Assembly: GCA_039602395.1 (NCBI GenBank)
Contig: JBCNJP010000008.1
Span: 25,366,653 to 25,430,652, forward strand
Length of the DNA stretch: 64,000 nt
Source: Deinandra increscens subsp. villosa
Lineage: Eukaryota > Streptophyta > Magnoliopsida > Asterales > Asteraceae
Direction of reading: 5' to 3'
A program made the position numbers and the translations under genes. Positions 10,901 to 19,979 of the stretch are shown here, in pieces; position 1 is the first letter of the stretch, and every line of letters begins with the position of its first letter. The notes under the pieces were generated by a model. It saw only the letters and a program-made list of their open reading frames with translations, did not search any database and was not told the DNA's origin.

Positions 10901-11254
10901 AGAATCAACTGCCAGGATCCTGAAACAAATAACCAGAACCTCCTTCAGGATCTCGAAACAGTTGAGGAGCTCAGAGATATGGCCAAAATCCGGATGGCCT
11001 CTTACCAACAGCGGATAGCAAAATCTTATAACAAGAATACCAGACTAAGAAGATTCCAGGTAGGCGATTTGGTTTTGAGGAAAGCTTTTCAGAATACTAC
11101 CAATCCTGCTGACGGGAAGTTAGCACCCAAATGGGAAGGCCCTTACCTTATAGATTCTGAAGAAGGTAAGGGGGCATACCGTTTAGTGAATATGGAAGGA
11201 GAACCTCTGCCAAGAGCTTGGAATGCCATCCACCTTAAAGCGTATTTTATGTGA
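7952..11254 (+). CDS. pol: Tat pol: RT, RNase H, archaeal-type RNase H, integrase
   Basis: It is probably made as a readthrough extension of gag-pro; numbering here is from the first internal ATG (8042, giving 1070 aa). The reverse transcriptase includes KWRVCVDYTDLNK, the MPFGLRNAGATYQ block and the YIDD active site at 206-209. The classical RNase H follows but is degenerate (YLAVS where the active-site Asp would be). A second, archaeal-type RNase H is intact: YTDGSS with D496, NNEAEYEAL, VFVDSLL, NAEADAL. Integrase has an HHCC zinc-binding region (about 722-765) and the D813, D853, E889 triad, which has the D,D-35-E spacing. No internal stops are present over 3.3 kb. Confidence 0.95.
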   Translation, partial: QLQKKAPEAQEDRELDVKEIPLDPKNPEIKVLMGTSIPTNVEQELLLLLKARTSTFAWKHEDMTGIPKHVITHKLGLDPSFRPIQQKRRKFAPEKNIIIQEEVDKLLKTKMIREVKYPRWLANVVVVQKKNGKWRVCVDYTDLNKACPKDPFPLPHIDAMVDATAGHEMLTFMDASAGFQQIQMEPCDQEHTAFMTPTGIYCYTAMPFGLRNAGATYQRLVNMMFKEQLGDTMEVYIDDMVVKSKKAEDHVRDLQTAFNILDQYNMKLNPSKCHFGVRAGKFLGYMVTERGIEASPEQIKAILNLKSPSNVKEVQRLTGRIAALNRFISRSSEKSKDFYDILRKNKKFEWTEKHEEALKCLKDYLSAAPLLMKPEDGEPLYLYLAVSGSSISAVLVKDHQGQQHPVYYVSKTLLDAESRYSHLEKLILSLIMASTKLRHYFETHTIIVMSNYPIKAVLRKPEMSGRMAKWAVKLSAYDIKYEPRTAIKSQALADFVADFSSDIEPEVEKEVQQLGKLKEDWILYTDGSSNVRGTGLGILLKSPQGDIIPLSISCEFQATNNEAEYEALIAGLQLARDMGILSIQVFVDSLLLTNQFNGSYAVRGENLIKYLEVVKKLSLFFENFNISQVPREDNAEADALANLASSLRIPEDVKIPITHVLTPAIAQQEAQAVGDNAGADVENPEDAQESWTYPIRKYLKDGEIPKGENPRAFRTKVVPYTIIDNILYRRSLAGVYLRCLEKSEALEVLEDIHSGDCGNHTGGRALFSKVLRFGYYWPTMKRDAASFSQKCDACQRHGNILHQPAEHLHPIVSPWPFMKWGMDIVGKLPKAPGGKVFMLAMTDYFSKWIEAEAYVQVREKEVISFIKRNILTRFGIPAEIICDNGSQFIGKRTTSFCESWGIKMITSTPVHPQANGQAESSNKIIINNLKRKLGSKKGKWAEELPFVLWADRTTPKNATGQTPFSLVFGAEAVIPTEIVLPTARINCQDPETNNQNLLQDLETVEELRDMAKIRMASYQQRIAKSYNKNTRLRRFQVGDLVLRKAFQNTTNPADGKLAPKWEGPYLIDSEEGKGAYRLVNMEGEPLPRAWNAIHLKAYFM

Positions 11255-12482
11255 GAATCCCATTGGGAATCTCGGGCAGAATCCCAAGGATCCCCGCTGT
11301 CTAAATATCCCAAGGTACGTATACTAATTCTATTTCAATTAATTCTTAATATTTTGTGATGAGTTACTGACTTAAGCATCGGAGTGGTGTTAGCTAGGCT
11401 AACACCCACCCCTCACCAAGCATTGAGTGTTTTGCAGATTTTGAGAATCCTAGAGAATTTTGGGTATATCCCCAGTTAGAGGTTGGCCACCTCTCCTACG
11501 TTTAAGGTATCCTGCATACCTTCTAAGGTTTGAGAGGCTGACTCCTCTCCTAAGTTTGGGTAATCGCCAGTAGCGCACGACCCTCGCCAGTAGCGCACGT
11601 TGTCCCCCGGTACGCCAAAGGTGGCCGGACCAGTCCACTCCAGGGGTGGCTGACAATCTTGTCACTGGAGGCTGCCGGGCGGATTCTCAAGGTTTATAAC
11701 ACTGACGTGTTATCTAAGGTTTTGGCATTTTCATGTCACATACGTATGGGCTTGTCCCCAGTTTTGGCTTAGACCCAAGTTTATCGGGCTTGTCCCCAGT
11801 TTTGGCTTAGACCCAAGTTTATCGGGCTTGTCCCCAGTTTTGGCTTAGTCCCAAGAATCCCGGGTTTATCCCCAGTTTATTTAACTTGTTTGCTTTCGAA
11901 TATGTCGGCTTCGGCCGGAGGCCAAGAAGCTTTTCAGAATTATTTCAGGTTTTAGAAGAAACTACTGAGGAAACTGCGTTCAGGATTCCTACAAGAATCC
12001 CGGTTCAGGTAGAAAAAGATATGATTATTTGGAATTGGAAAATTGACTAAGGTAAGATTCAAAGGTCAGTTTTCACTATTTAATCTAACTTGACATATTA
12101 TTCGAATTTCAAATGGTCTTCCAGCATACAAGTCATTTTTTAAAAAATATTTGATAAGTTTTTACAAATTAATTCTACCAATCAAAATTTCAATACAAAA
12201 GGCAATATGAGAAGCCCAAAAGATACTAATATTATTTATAGCCATAAAAGGTTGTGAGCTTCTCAAGCTTCGTCCTGAAAACCTCAGGATCCCTCCACTT
12301 GAGAAGCTCGAAGGTCAAAAGATTGTTTTTTGGGAATCCTGGTTTCGTCTTGTAAACACAAGATCCCTCCACCAGGATCCCCACCATTGTTGTTGTTTGC
12401 TACTTGTTCATTACAGGAAAAGAGAAATTGTTTCAACCGAAAGAACCACCAAAAGAACCACCTAAAAACCTAAAAAGTGGGC
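11255..12482 (+). other. Tat 3' untranslated region between pol and antisense gene
   Basis: This is non-coding on the plus strand. It holds short inverted pieces (for example GAGGTTGGCCACCTC near 11480), a CGCCAGTAGCGCACG pair near 11568-11600, the 38-bp tandem array at 11748-11861 and repeated GGATCC/GAATCC words. It is also downstream of the antisense gene's stop codon, so it should contain both the sense 3' UTR and the antisense terminator. Confidence 0.7.
11748..11861 (+). repeat. Three tandem copies of a 38-bp unit
   Basis: Units start at 11748, 11786 and 11824, each reading GGGCTTGTCCCCAGTTTTGG and on through CTTAGACCCAAG. The third copy has a few changes. Tandem repeats in the 3' UTR are a known feature of Tat-lineage elements and can seed satellite DNA. 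Confidence 0.9.
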
Positions 12483-14177
12483 TCAGACCGTTGCAATGTC
12501 CTCATCGCCCACTGTCTTCTCCTCCTCCACCGGCTTCACCACGTCCTCCAGCTTCTTGCCAGTTCCCAGCTCGATCACAAAAGCCCTTGTTGGGGCAACC
12601 GGAGAATCCGGAACCGCCTTTGAGGAGCCACCTTCGGTCCCATCCTTTCCTTCCCCATCACCATCTCCTCCCAGCGATTCCAAGACCAGCCTCCAGCCTG
12701 CGACATCCCAACCTGGTACCTGAAAGCCAGCCGCTTCAGCCTCTTCTGCCATTTGAATTTTGCACTCTAGGACGCTCCGGGCAGCCGAGAGTTGGCCGAT
12801 TTCAGCATCAGCAGCCATTTTGGCTTCCAGGGCTTGACGCTGCTCAGTGAGCTTATGCTCATAGAGAAGGGTCTTACCCTTGGCAGTTTCAGCTTGGGCC
12901 TGAATCTTCTCGTTGGCTTCGGCGAGCTTCTTCTCCATGTCCATAGCTTGGAAGCTCAGCTTCTCAATACCCTGCACAAGTGGGAATCCTATTCAGTAGC
13001 AGCGACAGGTATAAAACTAACACAAATATTACTTGAGCTTCTTACCAGGTTAATCATGGTCTGCATGGAGAGGATCTTATTGCTAACCTCAGAAGGAGCA
13101 AGACCTTCAAAGGATTCCAGGTACACCACAGGAGCTGCTGGAGTTTCTGAGGCCTTCCTCTTCTTGGAAGCCGAAGCTTTTGGCCGGCTGACAGGTGGCT
13201 TGGAGACGGTAGGGTGCTCGAGCTGTTCCTTCTTGACTTTCAGGAGGCTGTCAAGATCCTTCAAGGAAAACGAGGCGCTGGATTTGGAAGCTGTGAACAG
13301 AAACAGGTTGTCAGTATCTGGGAAGCTCACATAATCAAAAAAGTCAGAATCCTATAAAGGCTTACCAGACATGGCAGGAGTATGGTCGGCCGAATAGCTG
13401 TTTTCACTGGTTGCTGTTTCGAGGATCAGGGCTCTCTCGTTGGCCGGAATCCGGTAGATGGCTTCAAGCTTCTTGAAGTCAGGCTGCTTCTTGATGAGAT
13501 TCTCAAACTTGGGCGCTGCAAGAAAGAAAACAACAAAGAAATTAGCAATGTACAGAAAATTCAACGGAATAAACACGAAACTTCAGTTTCCTACCCTTCT
13601 CAACCCACTTCAACGGTAACTCTGTCCCCCCAGGAATCGAGTCTCGTTTGACGAAGAAGAATCGCTTCTTCCAATCGTGATCGTTGTGGGAAGCTCGGGG
13701 AATCAACTGGGAGTTAGAGGTACGAGCCTGAAGAACGAATCGGCTACAACCATGGGTTCTTAACTTGTAGGCTTCACAGATCTCAGGAATCCCGATGTCG
13801 AGATTCCTGGTTTGGTTCAACTGGTCCAGAGAATACAAGATTCTCCAGACCATCGGCATGGTTTGAGAGTAGGAAAGGCGGGTGGTCTTGAAGAACTGAG
13901 TAATAAGCTCCGGAAAAGGGAATGTCATTCCGAGCGAGAATGGATAGTACATGAAGCAAACCCAGGTTGAGGAAACGAAATCGGACTTGACAAGGGAGCT
14001 GTAAGGTCGGAAAACAGTCTCCGGCGGAAAAATGCCGGAGTTTTTCAGTTCGCGGATGTCGCTATCATCGAAATTGCAACTTTCTTCCTCACAGGGGATA
14101 ATATACCCCTGATCATGGAATTCTTCGGCGACCGGAACGATTAGTGAAGAGGAAGATCGAGTGTTTTTCTTGGCCAT
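12483..14177 (-). CDS. Antisense four-exon gene of the Tat element (488 aa)
   Basis: On the minus strand four exons join in frame with GT-AG introns: 14177-13595, 13515-13366, 13290-13046 and 12971-12483. Introns are 79, 75 and 74 bp. The total is 1467 nt including the TGA stop at 12485-12483. The N-terminal 190 residues resemble the Pfam family 'putative gypsy type transposon' (I recall PF04195), with PFPELITQFF and a WKKRFFFV segment. The middle is Lys/Ser-rich and could hold a nuclear signal (KKRKA). The C-terminal exon is a heptad-like coiled coil (EKKLAEANEKIQ) followed by an acidic tail. Antisense genes of this type are known in Grande/Ogre-like elements; their role is unknown. It is unbroken, as expected in a young element. 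Confidence 0.85.
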
Positions 14178-14293
14178 GGCCGAAAAACGTGAAGAAAAAA
14201 CGAGGAAGAAGAAGAATAACTGACCTGGAATACCGGAGAAGCTCGAGAGGTTTTTGCGAAGAAGATGGTGATAATCTCAGAAAATTACCTCCT

Positions 14294-14301
14294 ATTTAAA
14301 G
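14294..14301 (-). promoter_or_regulatory. Possible TATA box of antisense gene
   Basis: The minus strand reads TTTAAATA about 120 bp upstream of the antisense ATG at 14177, between that gene and the 3' LTR. Position and sequence fit a plant TATA element. This is inference from sequence only. Confidence 0.4.
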
Positions 14302-14443
14302 CGAATCATCACATCTCTTGGACGCCGAGAAAACAGTCACATCAGTAACCATATTTACCGTCTTGACGCCGTGAAAAAAGGAATCTTTTTGAATTTTAAC
14401 AGCTGTCGAACTTATCCACAGCTGTTGAAATTCAAGGGGCAAT

Positions 14444-15083
14444 TGTTGAGGGTGTATTTTCAGGATGCTCACAGGAAGCTCAGACAGTTCAGGAATCCTA
14501 TTGTCATCTGGGAATCTCGCACATTCAGGTATCCTGATTATATTATTTTAACTAACCTTCATATTTTGCCACATGTCTATTTGACCAGGTATTACCGGAA
14601 TCATCAACAACCTCCGAAACTTACGCTCCAGCTGAAGAAGATCGTGGACCAAGTGAACGAAGAGGCCTCTAACGGTCGACTTAGTTGGACGATAGGATCC
14701 CGGGAATCCCGGAAAGTTAGTTATCATTGTATTTGTTATATAAATCGAGGATTCGATCAGTAGGAACACACACAATTACACTCGCACACTGGTTTCTCAC
14801 CACGAATTATTGTATCACTTAGCTCTGATCGATCAAACCTCCAACCCGTTGTAACAAATCATTTGACAATTAATACCATCGACTTGGTGGCGGTTTCCAG
14901 CCGGCACCCGAGGTTTTTATCCAGGATTCCTAGAGGCAACTCAAAGGATTCTGGAGTTTTCCTCGCTAAAATCCTTGTGTTATCACCCTTACTTGGATTA
15001 CTTACTCATTTGATCGTTAAGCACTCTACCTCACAATCTAAGTTTGGAATACAGGATTCCCGAGTGAATTTTTGACCAAAACA
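14444..15083 (+). repeat. Tat element 3' LTR
   Basis: It is preceded by the polypurine tract AAGGGGCAA (14434-14442). It is a 640-bp copy of the 5' LTR with a single observed difference (T14539), followed by the target duplication GTTTA at 15084-15088. Confidence 0.95.
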
Positions 15084-15865
15084 GTTTACATGCCCAACCA
15101 TTTTGAAAAGTCCACTTTTTACTAAATTGGACAGCTTTGAGTACCCAACTTGCAGCAGTGTTTTGAGTGACCAAAAGAAGGTCTTAGAAAGTGTGCGAGT
15201 AGCCGTTGTAAAGCTAAGACATCCTAATTTACTAGGGAAAAAGAATCAATCAGTTTCGAGCAAAATTGAGTAAGTTATGGCTGCTGCAAGTTGACCAAAA
15301 ATTCTGGTCAAAGCTGTCAAGAATTTCAACTTTGCAAAAGTCTGGGATTTCAATTCTATGCTAACATTTGATCAATTAAACACCTCCTAACAAGTTTCTA
15401 ACCATGATAACATATAATTTCTATAGTGAACATGTTCATACCAAAAGCATAGCAAAATCTCAATCATCAAGTTAACATACAAGCACATTGCACCTTATAT
15501 CCATACCCAAACACCCACCTAACATTTAGAACACATGGAGCAAATTTATGAGGTAAATTTCCAGATCTAAAACCCACCACAAATCTGACCCAAAACATGA
15601 ACTAGCATATCATAACCTAAATCAAGTTTCATGAGCATACAAACACTTCATTAAACACATAAACACCCAAAATTACACATGCAACTAAGAAATTTGGATT
15701 TCAAGTTCTAGGGCTTACAAGATTTGGGGAAAAAATCGTAGGTAGAGGGAGAAGAGGAGAAGATGGAGCTTTCTTGTAGGTTCTTGAGTCTTGTAGTAGC
15801 TTCAATCCACTTCCTTGGGCTTGAATTCCACCAAATTCGAAGTGTGTGTGTTCTGTGTGAATCCG
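15084..15865 (-). repeat. Reverse-oriented gypsy-like LTR fragment, right half
   Basis: This continues the LTR-like fragment of 3289-4672 beyond the Tat insertion; 15084-15088 is the Tat target duplication. On the minus strand the stretch near 15720-15790 has the pyrimidine-rich CTCTTCTCCCTCTACC character of a transcription start region. The right boundary with the copia LTR is blurred around 15850-15870. No ORF of interest is seen. Confidence 0.45.
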
Positions 15866-16522
15866 GGTGTCTCGAGCAGACGTTTCAGTTCGTACTAACG
15901 ACAGTCCATTGAATCCGGGTGTCTCGAGCGGTTACTCGAATCCCGCCAAGGTATATCTAACTTAATTAGATATTAATTTTATTTAGGAAAATTGGATTTT
16001 AATAATCCAAGTTATTACCAATTGGCCAATATTAATCCCAATTTCAAAATTGGCCTATATTAATCCCAATTATTAAGGTGTTGGATTTCATTGGACCCCC
16101 GTTAAGTTTTCCTTAACTCCGTTAGTTTTTTGCTGACGTGGCAGCCACGTGGCTTTTATTAATCAGTGCCACGTCAGCAAAAAACTAACGGAGTTAAGGA
16201 AAACTTAACGGGGGTCCAATGAAATCCAACACCTTAATAATTGGGATTAATGTAGGCCAATTTTGAAATTGGGATTAATATTGGCCAATTGGTAATAATT
16301 TGGATTATTAAAATCCAATTTTCCTTTTATTTATCTATTTTAAATAAATATTTTCTGTGTTTGTTGTTACGGTGATTGATCCTGTTTGCAGTAATATCCG
16401 CGCGTTTTATTTAAATCGTTTCCGCTGCTAAATTAATCTGGCATTAATTTATATACATTAAATCGGTTTTAATCGGATATAACTAAAATCGGTAACCCGG
16501 ATATCCACTGTAAAACGCAACA
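15866..16522 (+). repeat. Copia 5' LTR, second segment
   Basis: From TTTCAGTTCGTACTAACG onward it matches the end of the 3' LTR (about 22895-23185), closing with ACTGTAAAACGCAACA. A 339-bp foldback MITE is inserted at 15986-16324; the same target site is empty in the 3' LTR at 22989-22997. Confidence 0.88.
15986..16324. mobile_element. Foldback MITE, Mutator-type, with 9-bp target duplication
   Basis: The near-perfect inverted repeat has arms starting GGAAAATTGGATTTTAATAA and a centre around GCTGACGTGGCAGCCACGTG. The 9-bp target duplication TTTTATTTA flanks it at 15977-15985 and 16325-16333. The matching 3' LTR of the host copia carries a single TTTTATTTA at 22989-22997, an internal empty site that proves insertion after the copia element arrived. 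It is non-coding. Confidence 0.92.
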
Positions 16523-16523
16523 G

Positions 16524-16536
16524 TGGTATCAGAGCC
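16524..16536 (+). other. Copia primer-binding site (tRNA-Met type)
   Basis: TGGTATCAGAGCC starts two bases after the 5' LTR end. It is the usual plant copia PBS, complementary to the 3' end of initiator tRNA-Met. Confidence 0.85.
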
Positions 16537-17729
16537 ATTGTCACCGTGCGTAAATCAGAACCGGTCTTTTAGTAACCGGTAGTTCGCAATTTCGAATTAA
16601 ATCCAAATTGCAAATTAGAATTAATTTTACTTGTTTAATTTTAATTCTATTAAATTTTATTATTGTGTGTTACGGCCGACCCCTTATTTAAAATTGCATA
16701 ATTGTTTATGTCATGGTATGTTATGTTTTTCTCTGGTTGGCCCAATTGTTTTGGCCCATTTATGTATTTCGAATTTTGATTTATTGGACCCGGTATTAGG
16801 GTTTCAAAGTTGTACAAAATCTAGAGCTAGGTTACTATTTATGTAAATGTAAATTTTGTAAATACCAAGACTTGAAGACTGGACACATGCCGAAGGGATG
16901 TCGAAGCAAGTGGGAGCTGAATCGGATCCAAGAACGCACAGAGTTGCCTCCTTGGTTGTTCACCGTTTATTGTATTTAATTTATATTAAATAAGTCCCTC
17001 ATGATCTCGCTTGTATGGCTCGAGCGAGATCAAGACCTTATGTCGTTTAACACACAATATGCCATTCGCGACAACTTAGTAATCTTAATTAGGTTAAATT
17101 AATTTACTAGTCCCGAGTGGTGATAGGGTTTATCGTTCGTGTCTGACGATAATTAAATATTAAAAGTAATTAATATCCCTATATGGTAATTCTTAAAAAC
17201 TGATAGTTGGTGCCATCCTATCTCAAGTCGAACTTGGAACGTATTTACCGGAGCATCAGCGTTGGAGTATTTCAACACCGCACTTGGTGCCGAGGGTACC
17301 TTCTAAGGTGAGGACATTGGAGTATTTCAACACCGTGTCATCACTTCGACCATTTTGGATTACTATCGCGTTAGACGTATATGTTCGTGGTGTTGGAGTA
17401 TTTCAACATTGCACCACAGGTATGTATTGCTAAGGTGGGCACGGATGAGGCTAAACGTATCGCAAAATACAATTGTATGTATATAGCGGCCTCATACCGA
17501 GAGTTGTGACTTGAGTCTCACAATTGACAATTGTTGTCAGTTTGTTTACGCGGCTTTGCTCCTGAGGCTCATTTGGCGGTCTCAAGTAATGTCGCCTAAA
17601 TGAATTCTCGATTTCTTAAGATAAACTTCACCAACTTATTTTAAAGAAATATAAAACATCGAAAATATTAATTTAAATCTACTTTGCTTATTTAAGAAGG
17701 CTAATGAAAACTCACCTCCATTAAGTTCA
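16537..17729 (+). other. Copia leader between PBS and gag
   Basis: About 1.2 kb carries no convincing ORF. It contains three copies of a TTGGAGTATTTCAACA word at 17261-17278, 17316-17333 and 17392-17409, each near a GTGCC/GGTACC-like segment. It may serve as the packaging or translation leader of the element RNA. Confidence 0.6.
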
Positions 17730-18529
17730 ATGGTACAACTCAACCCCTTCACTGAGATTGGCTTTCTCGCATGGCAGACTACCCTGAGGAACCTTTTAAG
17801 GCTCTTCGGGAAACTCTATGTCATTGACCGACCTATCGCGAGTATTCCATCTTACTTGTTAAATGAGAACTCGCGATCTGAGCTCCAAAAGCACACTGAC
17901 GATGATAAGGACGTCACTGACCTGATGTTATCTAGCATGACTCAGGATTATCGGTACAATTTCATGGGAATGTCTGCTTATGACATCATGCGTGAACTCA
18001 AGGATTTATTTGAGTTAGGTCAGAGGACTGAGCGAGCCCATGCACTTTCATAATTTGCGAACTGCTCTATGGCTAACGAATCCTCACCATACGATCATGT
18101 CATGCTAATGAAAGCGCATCGCGAAAGGCTGATCGACCTTGGCTACTCCATCTCTGATGGAATGGCTCTTGATGTAGTACTCAGATCTTTGCCTGAACAT
18201 TATCGCATTCTAGCGATTAATTGTTCGGCTCAGTTGATCGAGGAGGTTATTCCGTTGATACCCACGTGAAGATCAGGACAACGCCGGACGTGCTCAGAGT
18301 TGCTAATACAAAGATCTCCAAAGCCAAGAAGGTCAAAGAAGGCAAAGGCAAGAAACCACAGGTGCAACCTCCCGAGGAGCGCCTGTGCTATGAGTGCAAC
18401 AAAATGGCACACTGGTGTCGCAACTGTCCCATTTATCTTGCAAAGCTGAAGATGACCAAGAACCCTAATTCATGCAAAGCTGAAGATGAAAAAGGGTTGC
18501 TCATCAGGTATGTCAATAAATGTTATTGA
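17730..18529 (+). pseudogene. gag: Copia gag, broken
   Basis: The N-terminal part (17730-18053) has the copia gag character, with repeated short helices and FTEIGFLAWQ near the start. It ends at an in-frame TAA; the next piece (18069-18269) continues the gag (GYSISDGMALDVVLRSLPEHY), and a further frame shift leads to the zinc knuckle CYECNKMAHWCRNC near 18388-18429. Two breaks mean no full Gag could be made. The capsid protein would have packaged the element RNA. Confidence 0.8.
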
Positions 18530-19898
18530 ACTTTTCACTGTTTCTTCCAATTCATGGGTATTTGATACTGGATGTGGTTATCACATCGTTACTATTTTGC
18601 AGGAACCTAAGAAGTGGAAGAAGACAGAAAAGGCTGCATGGACCTCATCGTTAGTGACGGGAAAAAGGTCCCAGTACTTGCTACCGGCACATATTCTTTT
18701 TCATGCCCTTCTGGCCTTGTAGTTACTCTAGTTAACTGTTTATATGCACCTGGTTTATCCCGAAACATTATTTCTGTCTCTTCATTGTTTGAACAAGGTT
18801 TTCGGTATAAATTTAATGGATATTTGATTTCTGCTTACCTTAATGATATCTTTTATTTCGAGGCTAAACCTCGACATGGTATATATGAGATAGATGTTCA
18901 AACAAACGATCAGCTCTATCATGTTTCTAAAAGAAGAAAAGCTGATAGTAATGAGTCCTCATTATGCCACCATAGGCTTGGTCACATAAGCAAGGCTCGC
19001 ATTAAGAAGTTGCAAACTGCAGGGATTCTTGAATCCCAAGATGAAGATTCCTTCGATGAATGCAAGTCATGCTTATCTGGTAAACTAACCAAGTCACCCT
19101 TCACCCATACAGGTGAACGGCCCTAAGGGTTGTTAGGCATTATTCACACCGACGTGGGTGGACCCTTTCGTACCGAAACGAGAAATCGTGAACGTTACTT
19201 CGTGACTTTCATCGATGACTACAACAGATATGCCTATGTCTATCTAATGAAACACAAGCATGAAACTTTTGAAAAGTTCAAGGAGTTTCAAAATGAAGTA
19301 CAAAATCATCTGAGTCGAACTATTAAAATACTTCGATCTGATAGAGGTGGTGAATACCTAAGCGTTGAATTCCCTGAATCATCTGAAGGAATGTGGAATT
19401 GTTTCACAACCTACTCCTCCTGGCACACCCCAGTTAAATGGCGTAAGTGAAAGGAGAAATCGAACTCTGCTTAACATGGTCCGATCGATGATGTGCAGGA
19501 CCACCTTGCTACATTCCTTTTGAGGATATGCCATATTGACCGCTGCTCGCCTAATAAATCTAGCACCGACCAAGAAAGTACAGAAGACCCCATATGAGAT
19601 ATGGCATGGTTCTCTTCCTAAACTATCATACCTCAGGGTATGGGGATGTGATGCTTATGTCACCAGCGAATCTGACAACAAGCTCGATCCCCGAGGCGAA
19701 AAGGTGACTTTCGTTGGATACTATAGTAATACCGGTTATTACTTTTACCATCCTGATGCAAATACCGTTTCCGTCAAAAGGAAAGGTAAATTCCTTGAGA
19801 AAGAGTTTCTTACTCAAGGAACAAATAGCGATCCAGTGGATCTTGAAGATATTCAAGATAAACCTAACCCTGAGACGGTCGCTGCGTCTGACCGATAA
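18486..19898 (+). pseudogene. pol: Copia protease and integrase, broken
   Basis: Protease is marked by SSNSWVFDTGCGYHI near 18543. The pre-integrase zinc region includes HHRLGHISKARIKKL with CKSC further on. The integrase core follows with HTDVGGPF, then LRSDRGGEY; the third acidic region NGVSERRNRTLL is present but out of frame relative to the second (break near 19380). A TAA separates the pre-integrase and core pieces near 19124. The TPYEIWHGSLPKLSYLRVWG segment is the usual copia post-integrase block. At least three frame breaks make it non-functional. Confidence 0.85.
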
Positions 19899-19979
19899 AT
19901 AGTTGTCGCACCATTAGACCCAAGCACAAGCGCAAGCGTTCATAGGAGCGAAAGGACGCGCAAAGAGCCTGATAGATAC

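Larger units (their letters stand above)
4673..15083 (+). mobile_element. Young, apparently intact Ty3/gypsy Tat-lineage retrotransposon (10.4 kb)
   Basis: The LTRs are 640 bp each (4673-5312 and 14444-15083), start TGTTGAGG, end AAAACA, and by eye differ only at C4768/T14539. The target duplication is GTTTA at 4668-4672 and 15084-15088. Inside are a TGGCGCCC-type PBS, gag-protease, a stop codon, RT-RNase H-archaeal-type RNase H-integrase in the same frame, tandem repeats, an antisense spliced gene and a polypurine tract. The extra archaeal-type RNase H, the stop between protease and RT and an antisense 3' gene are known traits of the Tat/Ogre/Retand group. Both sense frames are open, so it may be autonomous and recently active. 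Confidence 0.95.

Noticed and set aside
12404..13334. Plus-strand ORFs of 75-180 codons
   Set aside because: They are shadows of the antisense exons, which have splice sites, phase and a sensible protein.
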